The translations under genes were made by a program, and so were the position numbers. The notes beneath the pieces are model-generated. The model ran no database searches, was not told the DNA's origin, and saw only the letters and a program-made list of their open reading frames with translations. Shown piece after piece: positions 1-8,864 of a stretch of DNA of 43,322 nt. The stretch is taken from the NCBI GenBank assembly GCA_028277985.1, contig JANQFG010000269.1:1-43322 (forward strand). Reading direction: 5' to 3'. Positions within the stretch are counted from its first letter, which is position 1; each line of letters begins with the position of its first letter. This DNA comes from a bacterium (GTDB taxonomy: Bacteria; Desulfobacterota; DSWW01).

Positions 1-223
1 ACCCTCCTGGTTCTCTTTGAGGCGGCTACCTCGTTGAAAAAAGAGTAACCTACCTCTTGGGGTCATCCTTTTCTATTCTGTGGCTATAGCAGACTACCCG
101 AAAACCGTCTTTATGGCTTTGCCCTAGGGCTCTGTCCGTGGTCGGCCCGCAGGGCCCCGGCTATTCCTTTCTTCTCATTCTGCCCCTTGCGCAGCCAGCT
201 ACAACATATGGGCCTCTTTCTCT
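1..223. other. Gene-free left edge of the window
   Basis: I see no supported gene here. In the frame of the following RadC-like fragment, stop codons occur early, so the missing N-terminal part of that protein is not encoded upstream. A short open stretch in another frame reads through LFLFDTR around base 210. It faintly resembles the strand that precedes the JAB core in RadC, so an old frameshift is possible but not shown. Confidence 0.4.
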
Positions 224-535
224 TTGACACACGAGTCTCTTCTGTCGTACTCTGTTTCCACCCGAAACAAGCTTCCTTATGTATTAATATCGATGACCGC
301 GGACAGAACGCAAGTCCAGCTGCGGGGCGTGTTCGCCGACCCGGTCACCAACCGTACAGCCGCCGTCATCCTTGCCCATAACCATCCCGTTAGTGGGGTG
401 GAACCGAACAAAGAGGACATCACCGTCACGGAAAGACTGCGTGAGGTCGACGAGACGCTTGGCATCCGGCTTCCCGAACAGATCATCTTCAATCAGCGCG
501 GATACAGCAGCCTGAAAGAAGGAGGACAAATTTAG
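224..535 (+). pseudogene. RadC/JAB (MPN) family C-terminal fragment, probably a broken gene
   Basis: The 103-residue product covers only the C-terminal half of a RadC-type JAB domain. It shows the STRNKL strand, VFADPVTNRTAAVILAHNHP, a KEDI helix start, and an end (IIFNQRGYSSLKEGG) that matches the usual RadC C-terminus. The helix-hairpin-helix N-terminal domain of full RadC (about 220 residues) is missing. The JAMM-type metal motif HxH(7)SxxD is altered: the HNH and the final Asp are present, but the Ser position is Asn and the usual SG after HNHP is shifted. RadC-like genes are frequent on mobile and defence islands, although a DNA-repair role is not established. I see no good ribosome binding site at the ATG. 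The truncation and altered motif suggest a decaying remnant; a short functional JAB protein is the alternative. Confidence 0.6.
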
Positions 536-695
536 CCAAGGACTAGGCTCGATGTATTTTGATTGCCATCTTCCGTCGTTACCGGATCTAGAGGCCCACA
601 AACTCAGGGGATCGGCATTTTGAGCAGGGGAGCTACAAATGACCCGATCCGTGCCTCGGAAACTGATAGGCGAGCGATCCGCGGGCTAGGTGCTT

Positions 696-3600
696 ATGTC
701 AGATAGGCATGCCAACGCTGGGCTGGTGAGCGACTCGTGGCTGGGGTCGTTCCTAAGCGCAATTGCCCTCATTGGGCCAGTCATCAAGTGGCTCCGCGGC
801 AAAAGATGGGCGATCCGGATGATGAGACGTTTGGGTATGGACCTCGACAACGTCCCCCGCGACTTCCCAACAGTCCTTGAGCAATCTGTCTCCGAATTCG
901 AGGCCCAACGAACGAAGCTTGCGGCCCGCTTGTTCAAGCAGAAAGACATCAGACGGGCTGTTCGGAGGGCCGTCGTGTTCTGTGATCGTTCGCTTCTCCA
1001 GACAAAATGCCTTAGGCATCTCGAAGTGTTCAGGCTTGGCGACGAATGGTGCGAAGCCGGGCTGAAGCTCCAAGAGGAGCTGACCCATTTCTGGGATGTA
1101 TTCGATTCTGTGACCACACTTTCAAGGACCCCTGGAGAGGCAAGGCAAGACCGTGAACTCCTCTCCGTTCAGAATATGGTCTCAGGATTGGATGCCTTTG
1201 TTCGTAAGGAACTCCCGCGAATACAAAAGGAGTTCTCGGTGGCTCACAGCACAGCATCTTCAGAAGTCGGCCCCCCTGGCCAGGAAGAGCCCGTCTTCTT
1301 TACTAACCTCCAAAGCATTACTGGCACTGCGCCACGAGCAACAGCAGGTGAACTTCGTATGCTTCGGGAGGCGGTCGATCGATTGGCTTCCTGTCTCGGC
1401 GATCTGCCTCTATCTGGGCCAACGGCCGCCGACACCTCTCTAAGAGATGCTCTACGGACTGATACACGAAAAGAAGCCCCAGCTTCGTCCGGCGTTCAAG
1501 GGATTGAACAGCCAACCGTTCCCGTGGTTTCCCAAAATGAAAACCTCCTCCAAGGCCTCGTGCCACCCTCCTCTGCCCAGCGCGCGGTTCCCGCGGAGTT
1601 GCGTCAAAGGCACCCAACCCGAACACCCTCGGTAGAATCGGTTATCATCAGACATCCTACAGTCATACCCGCGTCGGGAGATGACATTGAGGCTTTGGTT
1701 GGGGCTCTGGAAGACCAGATGTCAGTGTGGAATTACGATTCAGCACTTTCGATTGCAGAGAGCATTGAGGCAGCTATTCCGCAAGCCGGAATCACCGACA
1801 CAGGGGTCCTGTCCGGGCTGTTCTTCGTTCTGGCCCGCGTTTACGTCATCAGTGCAGAAAGGGATGCCTCGCAGGCAGAGGCCCAAATTCTTAGAGCCAA
1901 GACCTTGTTAGAGAAGATCGCGCGTTTGCTCGATGTTGTTCCCGACCAGGACCTGCAAGCTGATATGGAGGCACTTCAGGGCTCTATCACGAATCTTGAG
2001 AAGGGGCCTGAGGAAGCCCTGGCCTTCCTCGCTGACCGAACCGCGCCCTATGCGATCAGGATTCGTTTGGCGATGCTCCTGAAGAAGCAGGATCTAGAGG
2101 GCGCAATTGCGCTTGTTGACGGGAGACCGCCGCACCTGAAGTGGTGTGATTTTGCGGTTACGGCCTACACAGCCATCGGGAGACGTCAAGATGCAGACGC
2201 GCTCGTGGAATGGGCAAAAAAGCAGGACGATCGGAGCAAGTACCTGCAATGCGTGGTGCGCCTTGCCGACGCAACTCTGGTTCGCGCCTTGGCAGATCAG
2301 GAGCCTGGGAAGAACATCCTGCCGCGGGATCTTTCCGAAGTCGAGCGAAATGAAGTGGCCGAGGTCCTCAGAGTTCTGGAGCCCATGTTAGTGCCGATCG
2401 TTGCCAAGGGCTCTCTTGAGTCGGAACTGGCGACTGCAGCGGTCAAGATCGCTTCGATGGCGCACCATCTGCTGGGGCACCGTGACGACATGGCGGCGAT
2501 GGCACACCTGATGTATACCCGCTCCCCTGTGCCGATCGATGTGGCGCGAAGCGTCATTAGCGGATACATAGAACCGCCAGAAGATCTTCCAAAGCGCCTG
2601 AGAGAGGATTACCCTGGCGACCTTGACGCGAACATCATGGCCTCGGTTATTCAATCGCACATGGGGCACCATGAAGCGGCGTTCGAAGAAGCGAAGAAAC
2701 TGGTCCCACAGGCCGACACGAGTGACAAGAAGGAAGAGCTGTTCACGCTGTTCCAGCAACTCTCGCAAGAGTTGGATGGCGATGCCGTTACGGTGTGCGA
2801 GCGCATAGCCCAGCCTCTGGTTGACCATAACCCACGCCTGCAAGCCGTGTTTGACGCTGCGCGAGCAGTTCGATCAGGAAACGGAGAAATCGCGCTTGAA
2901 ACTCTGGACAAGGAGAAGGCCGAAGACGATATCTACTGGCTGCAACTCCGAGGTAATGCCTTAACGCAGCTAGGGCGTCTCGGAGATGCGGTTGACATGT
3001 TTCTGCGCGCCGCTCGACGTACAGGAGAGCCGGTTCTTCTGCACAAGACTGCGGATCTCGCCTTCCAGGCAAAGAAGATAGCCGTCGCGGTCGAATGCTA
3101 TGAGCAACTACTTGCAGTCCAACCGGACAACCTGATTGCGCGCGGCAATCTAGCCTCGCTGTACACTTTCCATCTGCATGACATCGGCACGGCTGCAACC
3201 CAGTTTCGCGCCTTGCATGACGCCGAGCCACACAATCCCGTGCATACTGTGAATCTCGCAGCCTGCCTTGCCCAGCTCTACCGCCCGGCAGAGAGTCTTT
3301 CTCTATACGATGAAGTCTGCAAGGCGGAGGACCCATATCTACCTGCCGTGTTAGGACGAGCCGAACTCCACTTGAGCCTAGGTTACCCAGATGCCGCTTG
3401 CGCCTCTCTCCGGAAGTTCCGAGATGCCTTCTGGGATTTGCCGGACTTCCTTCTCGCCTGCATGAATACTGCATACGCAGCGGGTGATGAGGAATTCGCA
3501 CACGAGGCGCTAACCAAGCTCAATGAACTCCGTGCTGCCGGACTCGTGGACGAGAAGGCCTTCCGCATGGTTCATACCGACGAAGGACTTGAGACTTTCA

Positions 3601-5285
3601 AAATGCTCTTCAAAGCCGCGGAGGACAGAAGGAAGCACATCCATACGGAAATGCTGAAGGGACGCATGCCATGGGTGTGGGCGGCGGAGCCCTCCACAGA
3701 TGCAGTGTACTGGGCGTGGCGACTGCGCACGCAAGAACTAGGCTGGATTGGCGACGGCCCGATCAACCGCGCTAGCTACACAATCTACTCGACGAACGGA
3801 TTCCACGCCGGAGAAACGGAGGATGGACGCCGCGCATTGCTGCCGTTGGAATGTCCGCCGCCTGGGACGCCCGTTGCGGCCGATCTCTCAGCGCTGATTA
3901 CGCTGCACAGACTTGGCCTATTGGACGAGGCCGCGGACTACTTCGGTGAAATCCTGATTCCTCAGACGTACCTTGCAACCGTGTTGAAAGACGGAAAGAA
4001 AATGGTTGTCCATCAACGCTCCCGTCAGCGAACGGCGGAGGAGATCAGTCGCTACGTGGATGCCGGCACGATTGCCACGATCGACCACCAGAATGGGAGA
4101 AAGGATCCTTTACCCTTCGCGGACGAGTACCATGATCCGGACCTTCATAGGTATCACCTTATCGATGTGATCAAGCCTGTCTATGAGGCGGGTCTTGTGG
4201 ATGATCCGGCGTACGAACGCGTAAGCAAGGTGTGCGCGAAACCATCCAGTGTAGACGGTGAACATCCCCCGCTGGCGCGACTACAGGATGTCTGTATCGA
4301 GCTTGTGACTTTGGAAACGCTTGCTACGTTTGGGCTTCTGGATGAGATCACAAAGTACTACCGGGTGCACATTGCCAGTGAGGCCCGCATTGAGCTGAGG
4401 CAGCGCCTCGACGCTTTGCGCTTTCAGGAGGAAACGAAAGTTTGGCATTTCGATCTATGGGACCGAATCCGAGACGACATGAGATTCAGATTCGTGCGGT
4501 CCGTCGTGCCGCAAGAGATGAGAGACAAGACCGGCGATGATACAGGCTTCCTTCCCTTCCTGGCGAGCTTCCTGGCTCGAGATCAGCGCGTTCCCCTTCT
4601 GGCCGATGAGCGTACCTGCCAAGTGATGACGCTGAACGAGCGGCAAAGTGCCCCACATGCAGCCTTCGGGTCCGATGCTGTGGTACTAGCCCTGTCCGAA
4701 TCCGGCAGGCTGGACGCCTCTGGTGCTGCGGATGCGATGCTGGCTCTCATGCGGTGGCGATATCGATTCATTGTCCCGTCTTCAACGATCTTGAAGACGT
4801 ATGCAGCACAATACCGCGGGAACCCGCCGGGCTTGCCCCTCCGAGAAGTGGCCGAATATATTCATGACTGCATGCGGGATATGGGTTTGTTTGGTGGGCC
4901 GGAGAAGACGGATCTAAAGGAATCGATGGCGATGCGACTCTGCATGTCGTGGATGAACGTCCTGGCTGAATGGCTCGTAGGCCTTTGGGGTGACGGTGAT
5001 TTTACGGATGATACTACCAAGCAGTTGACCGACTGGTGTGTTCAGGAGTGCCTGCCGTCGCAACCGCGTGTTGTCCATGGCAGCGTCAAAGCCAGATTCG
5101 GGTCGCTGACCGGGACACTTCTAATCTCACGCATGTTGCTCAATTCGAATTCTGTCGCCGATGGTGAGCGCATGTCCGCTGCGATGAAGGTTGTCCACGC
5201 GGCGCTGAAGCTATCAGATGAGGACTATCTGCGAATAGTAACGGAAATCTTGAATGACGCCCGAAGAACAGAGCCCAAGTCCTGA
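696..5285 (+). CDS. Giant helical-repeat/TPR protein with C-terminal PIN-like region (putative conflict-system effector)
   Basis: This 1529-residue protein begins at an ATG five bases after a GGGCTAGG-like site; a GTG six bases earlier is in frame. Residues about 15-35 form one hydrophobic stretch (FLSAIALIGPVIKWL) that could be a membrane anchor. A charged helical segment and a Pro/Ser-rich linker (about 195-325) follow, then a long alpha-helical repeat region. Clear TPR-like units lie around 740-935. Residues about 990-1060 contain a small beta-rich segment. The rest looks PIN-like: VAADLSALITLHRLGLLD (Asp about 1063), an ILIP strand, LADERTC (Asp about 1304) and FGSDAVV (Asp about 1327), with a helical insertion between. 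From memory, this order and the PIN start resemble the predicted TPR-GreAB-C-PIN conflict proteins. I infer a metal-dependent RNase effector. The stop lies 32 bases inside the next gene, so the two are probably translationally coupled. Confidence 0.75.
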   Translation: MSDRHANAGLVSDSWLGSFLSAIALIGPVIKWLRGKRWAIRMMRRLGMDLDNVPRDFPTVLEQSVSEFEAQRTKLAARLFKQKDIRRAVRRAVVFCDRSLLQTKCLRHLEVFRLGDEWCEAGLKLQEELTHFWDVFDSVTTLSRTPGEARQDRELLSVQNMVSGLDAFVRKELPRIQKEFSVAHSTASSEVGPPGQEEPVFFTNLQSITGTAPRATAGELRMLREAVDRLASCLGDLPLSGPTAADTSLRDALRTDTRKEAPASSGVQGIEQPTVPVVSQNENLLQGLVPPSSAQRAVPAELRQRHPTRTPSVESVIIRHPTVIPASGDDIEALVGALEDQMSVWNYDSALSIAESIEAAIPQAGITDTGVLSGLFFVLARVYVISAERDASQAEAQILRAKTLLEKIARLLDVVPDQDLQADMEALQGSITNLEKGPEEALAFLADRTAPYAIRIRLAMLLKKQDLEGAIALVDGRPPHLKWCDFAVTAYTAIGRRQDADALVEWAKKQDDRSKYLQCVVRLADATLVRALADQEPGKNILPRDLSEVERNEVAEVLRVLEPMLVPIVAKGSLESELATAAVKIASMAHHLLGHRDDMAAMAHLMYTRSPVPIDVARSVISGYIEPPEDLPKRLREDYPGDLDANIMASVIQSHMGHHEAAFEEAKKLVPQADTSDKKEELFTLFQQLSQELDGDAVTVCERIAQPLVDHNPRLQAVFDAARAVRSGNGEIALETLDKEKAEDDIYWLQLRGNALTQLGRLGDAVDMFLRAARRTGEPVLLHKTADLAFQAKKIAVAVECYEQLLAVQPDNLIARGNLASLYTFHLHDIGTAATQFRALHDAEPHNPVHTVNLAACLAQLYRPAESLSLYDEVCKAEDPYLPAVLGRAELHLSLGYPDAACASLRKFRDAFWDLPDFLLACMNTAYAAGDEEFAHEALTKLNELRAAGLVDEKAFRMVHTDEGLETFKMLFKAAEDRRKHIHTEMLKGRMPWVWAAEPSTDAVYWAWRLRTQELGWIGDGPINRASYTIYSTNGFHAGETEDGRRALLPLECPPPGTPVAADLSALITLHRLGLLDEAADYFGEILIPQTYLATVLKDGKKMVVHQRSRQRTAEEISRYVDAGTIATIDHQNGRKDPLPFADEYHDPDLHRYHLIDVIKPVYEAGLVDDPAYERVSKVCAKPSSVDGEHPPLARLQDVCIELVTLETLATFGLLDEITKYYRVHIASEARIELRQRLDALRFQEETKVWHFDLWDRIRDDMRFRFVRSVVPQEMRDKTGDDTGFLPFLASFLARDQRVPLLADERTCQVMTLNERQSAPHAAFGSDAVVLALSESGRLDASGAADAMLALMRWRYRFIVPSSTILKTYAAQYRGNPPGLPLREVAEYIHDCMRDMGLFGGPEKTDLKESMAMRLCMSWMNVLAEWLVGLWGDGDFTDDTTKQLTDWCVQECLPSQPRVVHGSVKARFGSLTGTLLISRMLLNSNSVADGERMSAAMKVVHAALKLSDEDYLRIVTEILNDARRTEPKS

Positions 5286-7302
5286 GGAAATGCGGAAGGC
5301 AATGCAGGCGATGCTGGTCCGGATGAGGAACACTGCGCTGCGCCACTTCGATCGAATAGGGCCGAGAACCCTTCGTGCCCTTCAGGATCTTAATCTCTTC
5401 GACGGCGAGGCACCGCCTATTGGCGATGGCGTGGATCTCGACGTGTTGCACGACGAAAAGCACAAGAGACGGAACAACCTCGCAGATGGTCCCTTGGTTC
5501 TTTACGTAACAGAAGGAGACGAGCCGACACGAGTGGTAGTCGAACTCCCCATGCTCCTTCTCTCAGACGGCCGAGACGTACGGCGGACAGCCCTGGAATG
5601 CATCGAGAAGATGCTCTTAAAAGACCCTATGGTAGTAACCCCGAAGACGGCGGCCATATTGAAGGAGGCGCGGCCTTCTTTGGTGTCAGAGACGCCAGGC
5701 GAGTGGCGGCCGGCGGCTGTCGCCGTTTCTGATGCGCTCTACGACGATGTTCTCATCGCATTGCACGGGGTCCGGCAAAGCATGGAAAGCGAGCCCGTGA
5801 TTCAGGACAGCCTGAAGTTCTACACAACGAAAGTGATCCATCCCACGGTGTCTTCCCTTGAATCGATTCACCTTCCTATAGGCCATCCTGAGCGAGATCA
5901 TGAGACCTTGGCAAAGCTTCTATCAGATATTGTTGCTCGCGCCTCGAATCTTGCCGAAATGTGCGGCGCGTACCTTGCCAACCTCGGATTCCTACCCCTA
6001 GCCCCACCTTATGGTTTGGCGGCCGCCGTCAGGAAGTGGCTTGACTCCAATCCTGGTGCCGATCCCTGGCAGGAGGTGTGGGGATGGGCGAATGCCGAAT
6101 CAAGTCCTATATCTCACTACCACGCCTGCTCCGTCTTCGTTCTCCTTCCAGAGTTGATTCCGGACGGCAAATTGCCGGATCTCTGGAGCGAAGTGCTCGC
6201 AGTTGTTCAAAGCTCGGACATGAAGGGGGCCGACCGCCCCGAGAGCGAACCGTGGGCGCTTCGCCGGGACCTCGTGAGACACTACACATGTCATCTGGAG
6301 GCACGATTGCCGGACAATGATGGAGCAAACATCGGGTGCTTTGCGTGGTGGTTCGCGGAACAGGTCGCCACCATCTTCCCAGCTGATGCGGGTGCAGCGA
6401 AGTTCTATCGGGAGAACTGGGTCAAACCTGCTTCAGACTTGTCCAACTACATCTGGCTGGCTGCGAGTGCGCCGATTCAGCGCTCGTTCCTTCGATACGT
6501 CACGTTTTCGATGCAATCCCCGTGGGCCGCGGCTCTGCTGACACTGATGGGGGAACACCTGGATGAACTTGAGCCCGCCGAGCAAGTGGAGGATGTCCAG
6601 GCAAGAATCCACGAGGCCCTGGTGTCAAACATGATTTCCTCGCTGCCTTTCCCGGTCGAAACGCCGGCCGATCCTACCTTCGCTCTGGAATGCTCATTTG
6701 CCGATACCGTCCTCAAATGGGCAAAGTATCAGCCGGAAGAGCATCGAAAGGGTTTGCTGGAGCTCGTTGAGAAGAGCCGGACGCTTGGAACCAGAGATGG
6801 CGTCTGCGATGCGCTGCGAAAGCTCGGCGAGGCCGGTCTGCCGGATCAGGTCGATGTGTGCATTGTGCTCAAGGCGAAAGTGTACACCGACCTGACGATC
6901 GCGAAGGGCGTATGGGAAGTCGTTTGCGACGCTGAATGGCGCAAGAACGTACTTGGAAACCTCGATCAGGTGGTCCAAGGCCTGCTGCTTGAGTCCCTGA
7001 GCATGCTCAGCGTTGACAACCGCGATAATGGGTTCTCGCACCTGCCTCACTATATCGCGGAGCTATGTGAGAAGGAGCAAGACGAAGAGCGCAGACGGGT
7101 TCTGTTCCTGTACGTGATTTATACAAGTCTAGCGTCCGATACAGTGAGCGCAGTGCGTCGCCTTCTTCGGGGAGACCAGAAGGCGAAGTTCGTGGAGCAC
7201 GTCAAAGAATACCGTGCGCGGGCTGAAGCTATGCGCTCTGTCTACCCTCCGTGGGTGGCGGGGAAGCTGCGTGGCCTTCTGGCGAGCATGCATGTGTTGT
7301 GA
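5254..7302 (+). CDS. Uncharacterised 682-residue helical protein, partner of the TPR/PIN protein
   Basis: I do not recognise this protein. Its ATG lies 32 bases before the end of the upstream TPR/PIN gene in another frame, so the two form one operon with likely coupled translation. The product is soluble: no signal peptide or membrane segment is visible. The N-terminal 60 residues are charged and helical (EEMRKAMQAMLVRMRNTALRHF). A short beta-containing part follows (DGPLVLYVTEGDEPTRVVVELPMLLL). The remainder is mainly alpha-helical with many Trp residues and no Walker, nuclease, HTH or zinc-binding motif that I can see. The C-terminal half reads like a HEAT/ARM-type scaffold, but no regular repeat could be set by eye. 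By position it could be a sensor, an adaptor or an inhibitor of the PIN-like protein; that is inference from context only. Confidence 0.8.
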   Translation: MTPEEQSPSPEEMRKAMQAMLVRMRNTALRHFDRIGPRTLRALQDLNLFDGEAPPIGDGVDLDVLHDEKHKRRNNLADGPLVLYVTEGDEPTRVVVELPMLLLSDGRDVRRTALECIEKMLLKDPMVVTPKTAAILKEARPSLVSETPGEWRPAAVAVSDALYDDVLIALHGVRQSMESEPVIQDSLKFYTTKVIHPTVSSLESIHLPIGHPERDHETLAKLLSDIVARASNLAEMCGAYLANLGFLPLAPPYGLAAAVRKWLDSNPGADPWQEVWGWANAESSPISHYHACSVFVLLPELIPDGKLPDLWSEVLAVVQSSDMKGADRPESEPWALRRDLVRHYTCHLEARLPDNDGANIGCFAWWFAEQVATIFPADAGAAKFYRENWVKPASDLSNYIWLAASAPIQRSFLRYVTFSMQSPWAAALLTLMGEHLDELEPAEQVEDVQARIHEALVSNMISSLPFPVETPADPTFALECSFADTVLKWAKYQPEEHRKGLLELVEKSRTLGTRDGVCDALRKLGEAGLPDQVDVCIVLKAKVYTDLTIAKGVWEVVCDAEWRKNVLGNLDQVVQGLLLESLSMLSVDNRDNGFSHLPHYIAELCEKEQDEERRRVLFLYVIYTSLASDTVSAVRRLLRGDQKAKFVEHVKEYRARAEAMRSVYPPWVAGKLRGLLASMHVL

Positions 7303-7634
7303 TGGGGGATTCAGGACTGCAAACTGGCTGGGGATGAGTATGATATGCGGTGAAGTATCAACAGGATGGCCCTACAATAGCATGCAGTGGATGGCCTTGC
7401 GGTGGCGCTCCAGCCCACCACTGATGCTCACGGTAACGGCTCTACTCTAGCAGCGAGGACGAACTATATCATTCGCACACACTGATATTCACCAAGCACA
7501 TTTCGATTCCAGATTCTGCTATGCTGCACGTAACATCGCCTGATTTTCCCTATGGAATTGGTCTGTTAGGTTATCTTTCCCTCTTCAAGTTTGGTTAGTA
7601 TTGTTCTCTTCTCCGGGGAGAGGGTCCGGAGGAA

Positions 7635-7685
7635 GCCCTTTTGCATTGCCCTCTCACCACTTGCTGGAGGGTAATGCAAAAGGGC
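7635..7685. repeat. Inverted repeat, 19-base arms, 13-base loop
   Basis: Arms 7635-7653 and 7667-7685 pair at 18 of 19 positions (core CCCTTTTGCATTGCCCTC against GAGGGTAATGCAAAAGGG). The loop is 7654-7666. No T-tract follows. Confidence 0.8.
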
Positions 7686-7733
7686 GACGGAGCTCCTTTC
7701 CAAGTCTATCACATCCCAGGGGGTGGGCACGAT

Positions 7734-7764
7734 TCAAGCATGACAGCTCGGCTGGCATGCTTGA
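7734..7764. repeat. Inverted repeat, 9-base perfect arms plus inner 4-base stem
   Basis: Arms TCAAGCATG (7734-7742) and CATGCTTGA (7756-7764) pair perfectly. Inside, after one A/G mismatch, CAGC pairs with GCTG around a TCG loop, giving a 13-pair stem. Confidence 0.75.
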
Positions 7765-7805
7765 TGCGGAAGGGTTGTTGGCCCCATAGAGCGTCCCGAG
7801 AAGTC

Positions 7806-7845
7806 CGGTTCTGGCTGAGCAACAGGCGAGATTCAGCCGGAACCG
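7806..7845. repeat. Inverted repeat, 13-base arms, 14-base loop
   Basis: Arms 7806-7818 (CGGTTCTGGCTGA) and 7833-7845 (TCAGCCGGAACCG) pair fully as RNA, with one G-U pair. The loop is 7819-7832. Confidence 0.75.
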
Positions 7846-7967
7846 TTCCGATTCCATGAAATCGTGCTGTGTCTCGGAAAACGGGCTCACGAGAATGCCC
7901 CTAGTATGGTCGATCTCGACTGGACGCAATATATAAGTACCCCCTGGGGAAGCCGACCAAACAGTTT

Positions 7968-8864
7968 CTATCGAGGTGGCAGCTTGCCAGTTGTTCTTTC
8001 CATGAGTTTGTCCATGGCGCGGTAGTAATCCTGTTGGACCCGCACGTTGGAGATCTTGCAGTATCGCTGGGTGGTAATAATCGACCTATGCCCCAACAGG
8101 TCCTGGATGGTAGCCAGATCTGCACCAGCATTGAGCATCCCCGTTGCCATCGTATGGCGCAGCTGATGCGAGGAAATTTTCAAACGAGACTTCCGGGCAT
8201 AGTACTCCATGCGCTTCTGGATGCCTCGCACCGACAGAGGCTGGCCTCGATAGAGTCCTTTCTCCACCAAGAAGACATGTTTGCTTTTGGACGAAGGTCT
8301 GCACTTGAGATATTCCACCAAGGCCTTCAGGGCATCTTGACTCATATAGGCCACCCGATCTTTTCTTCCTTTTCCTTCCCGGACCAAGATCCGACCCCGT
8401 CGGAAGTCAATGTCCGGAAAAGTCAGATTCGCCACCTCGGAGACCCTGAGCCCACTTCGAAGCATCAGCATGAACAGAGCCCGGTCACGAGGTTTGTGGA
8501 CAGTCTCGAGGAACAAGTCCACTTCATCGTCCTTCAGAGACCTGGGCAGAGGCTTGGGTGTTCGCAGGCAGGAGCCTTGTCTCACGGGGTTTTCCCCCTT
8601 CAGGTATGCCTGCTCGTCGCTCAGATAATCATAGAACTTGCGCATCGCCGTCAGATGACAGTTAATGGTTTTCGGATGGATTCGTCGGTCCAAGAGCCAA
8701 TCGATATACTGTGCAACCTTCCCCTTGTCGACCTGCTCAATCGGAAGATCCACCCACAGGAGGAACTGCTTCAGATCGGCCAGATAACGCTTTACGGTAT
8801 GGGCGGAGTAGTTTCTTCTCTTCAAGGACCGCCTGTAGCTCAGGATCGAGTTCGTAATGTCCAT
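7968..8864 (-). CDS. Tyrosine recombinase/integrase, XerC/XerD-like (second of an overlapping pair)
   Basis: The 298-residue product has the usual two-part layout: an N-terminal SAM-like core-binding domain (about 1-100) and a C-terminal catalytic domain. All catalytic residues are visible: Arg140 (RSGLRVSE), Lys in EGKGRKDR (about 165-168), His233-x-x-Arg236 (HQLRH), His259 (LGHRS) and nucleophile Tyr268 (TQRYCK). It should cut and rejoin DNA through a 3'-phosphotyrosine. The start chosen is the ATG at 8864, which has GAAAGGAG just upstream; an in-frame ATG at 8915 would add 17 residues and lacks a good site. The gene overlaps the upstream recombinase by 128 bases, so the two are co-expressed and perhaps act as a heteromeric pair. 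Family length and motifs are intact, so the enzyme is probably active. It is unlikely to be the housekeeping Xer protein. Confidence 0.9.
   Translation of the reverse strand: MDITNSILSYRRSLKRRNYSAHTVKRYLADLKQFLLWVDLPIEQVDKGKVAQYIDWLLDRRIHPKTINCHLTAMRKFYDYLSDEQAYLKGENPVRQGSCLRTPKPLPRSLKDDEVDLFLETVHKPRDRALFMLMLRSGLRVSEVANLTFPDIDFRRGRILVREGKGRKDRVAYMSQDALKALVEYLKCRPSSKSKHVFLVEKGLYRGQPLSVRGIQKRMEYYARKSRLKISSHQLRHTMATGMLNAGADLATIQDLLGHRSIITTQRYCKISNVRVQQDYYRAMDKLMERTTGKLPPR

Larger units (their letters stand above)
7303..7967. other. Gene-free spacer with three strong hairpins between the PIN operon and the integrase pair
   Basis: No convincing gene is present. The first 320 bases look featureless and more AT-rich than the flanks. 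The second half holds three inverted repeats listed separately (7635-7685, 7734-7764, 7806-7845), each enclosing roughly 13 bases. No T-run follows any of them on either strand, so they are not ordinary rho-independent terminators. Being next to two tyrosine recombinases, the region may hold recombination or attachment sites, or encode a structured RNA. Confidence 0.6.
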
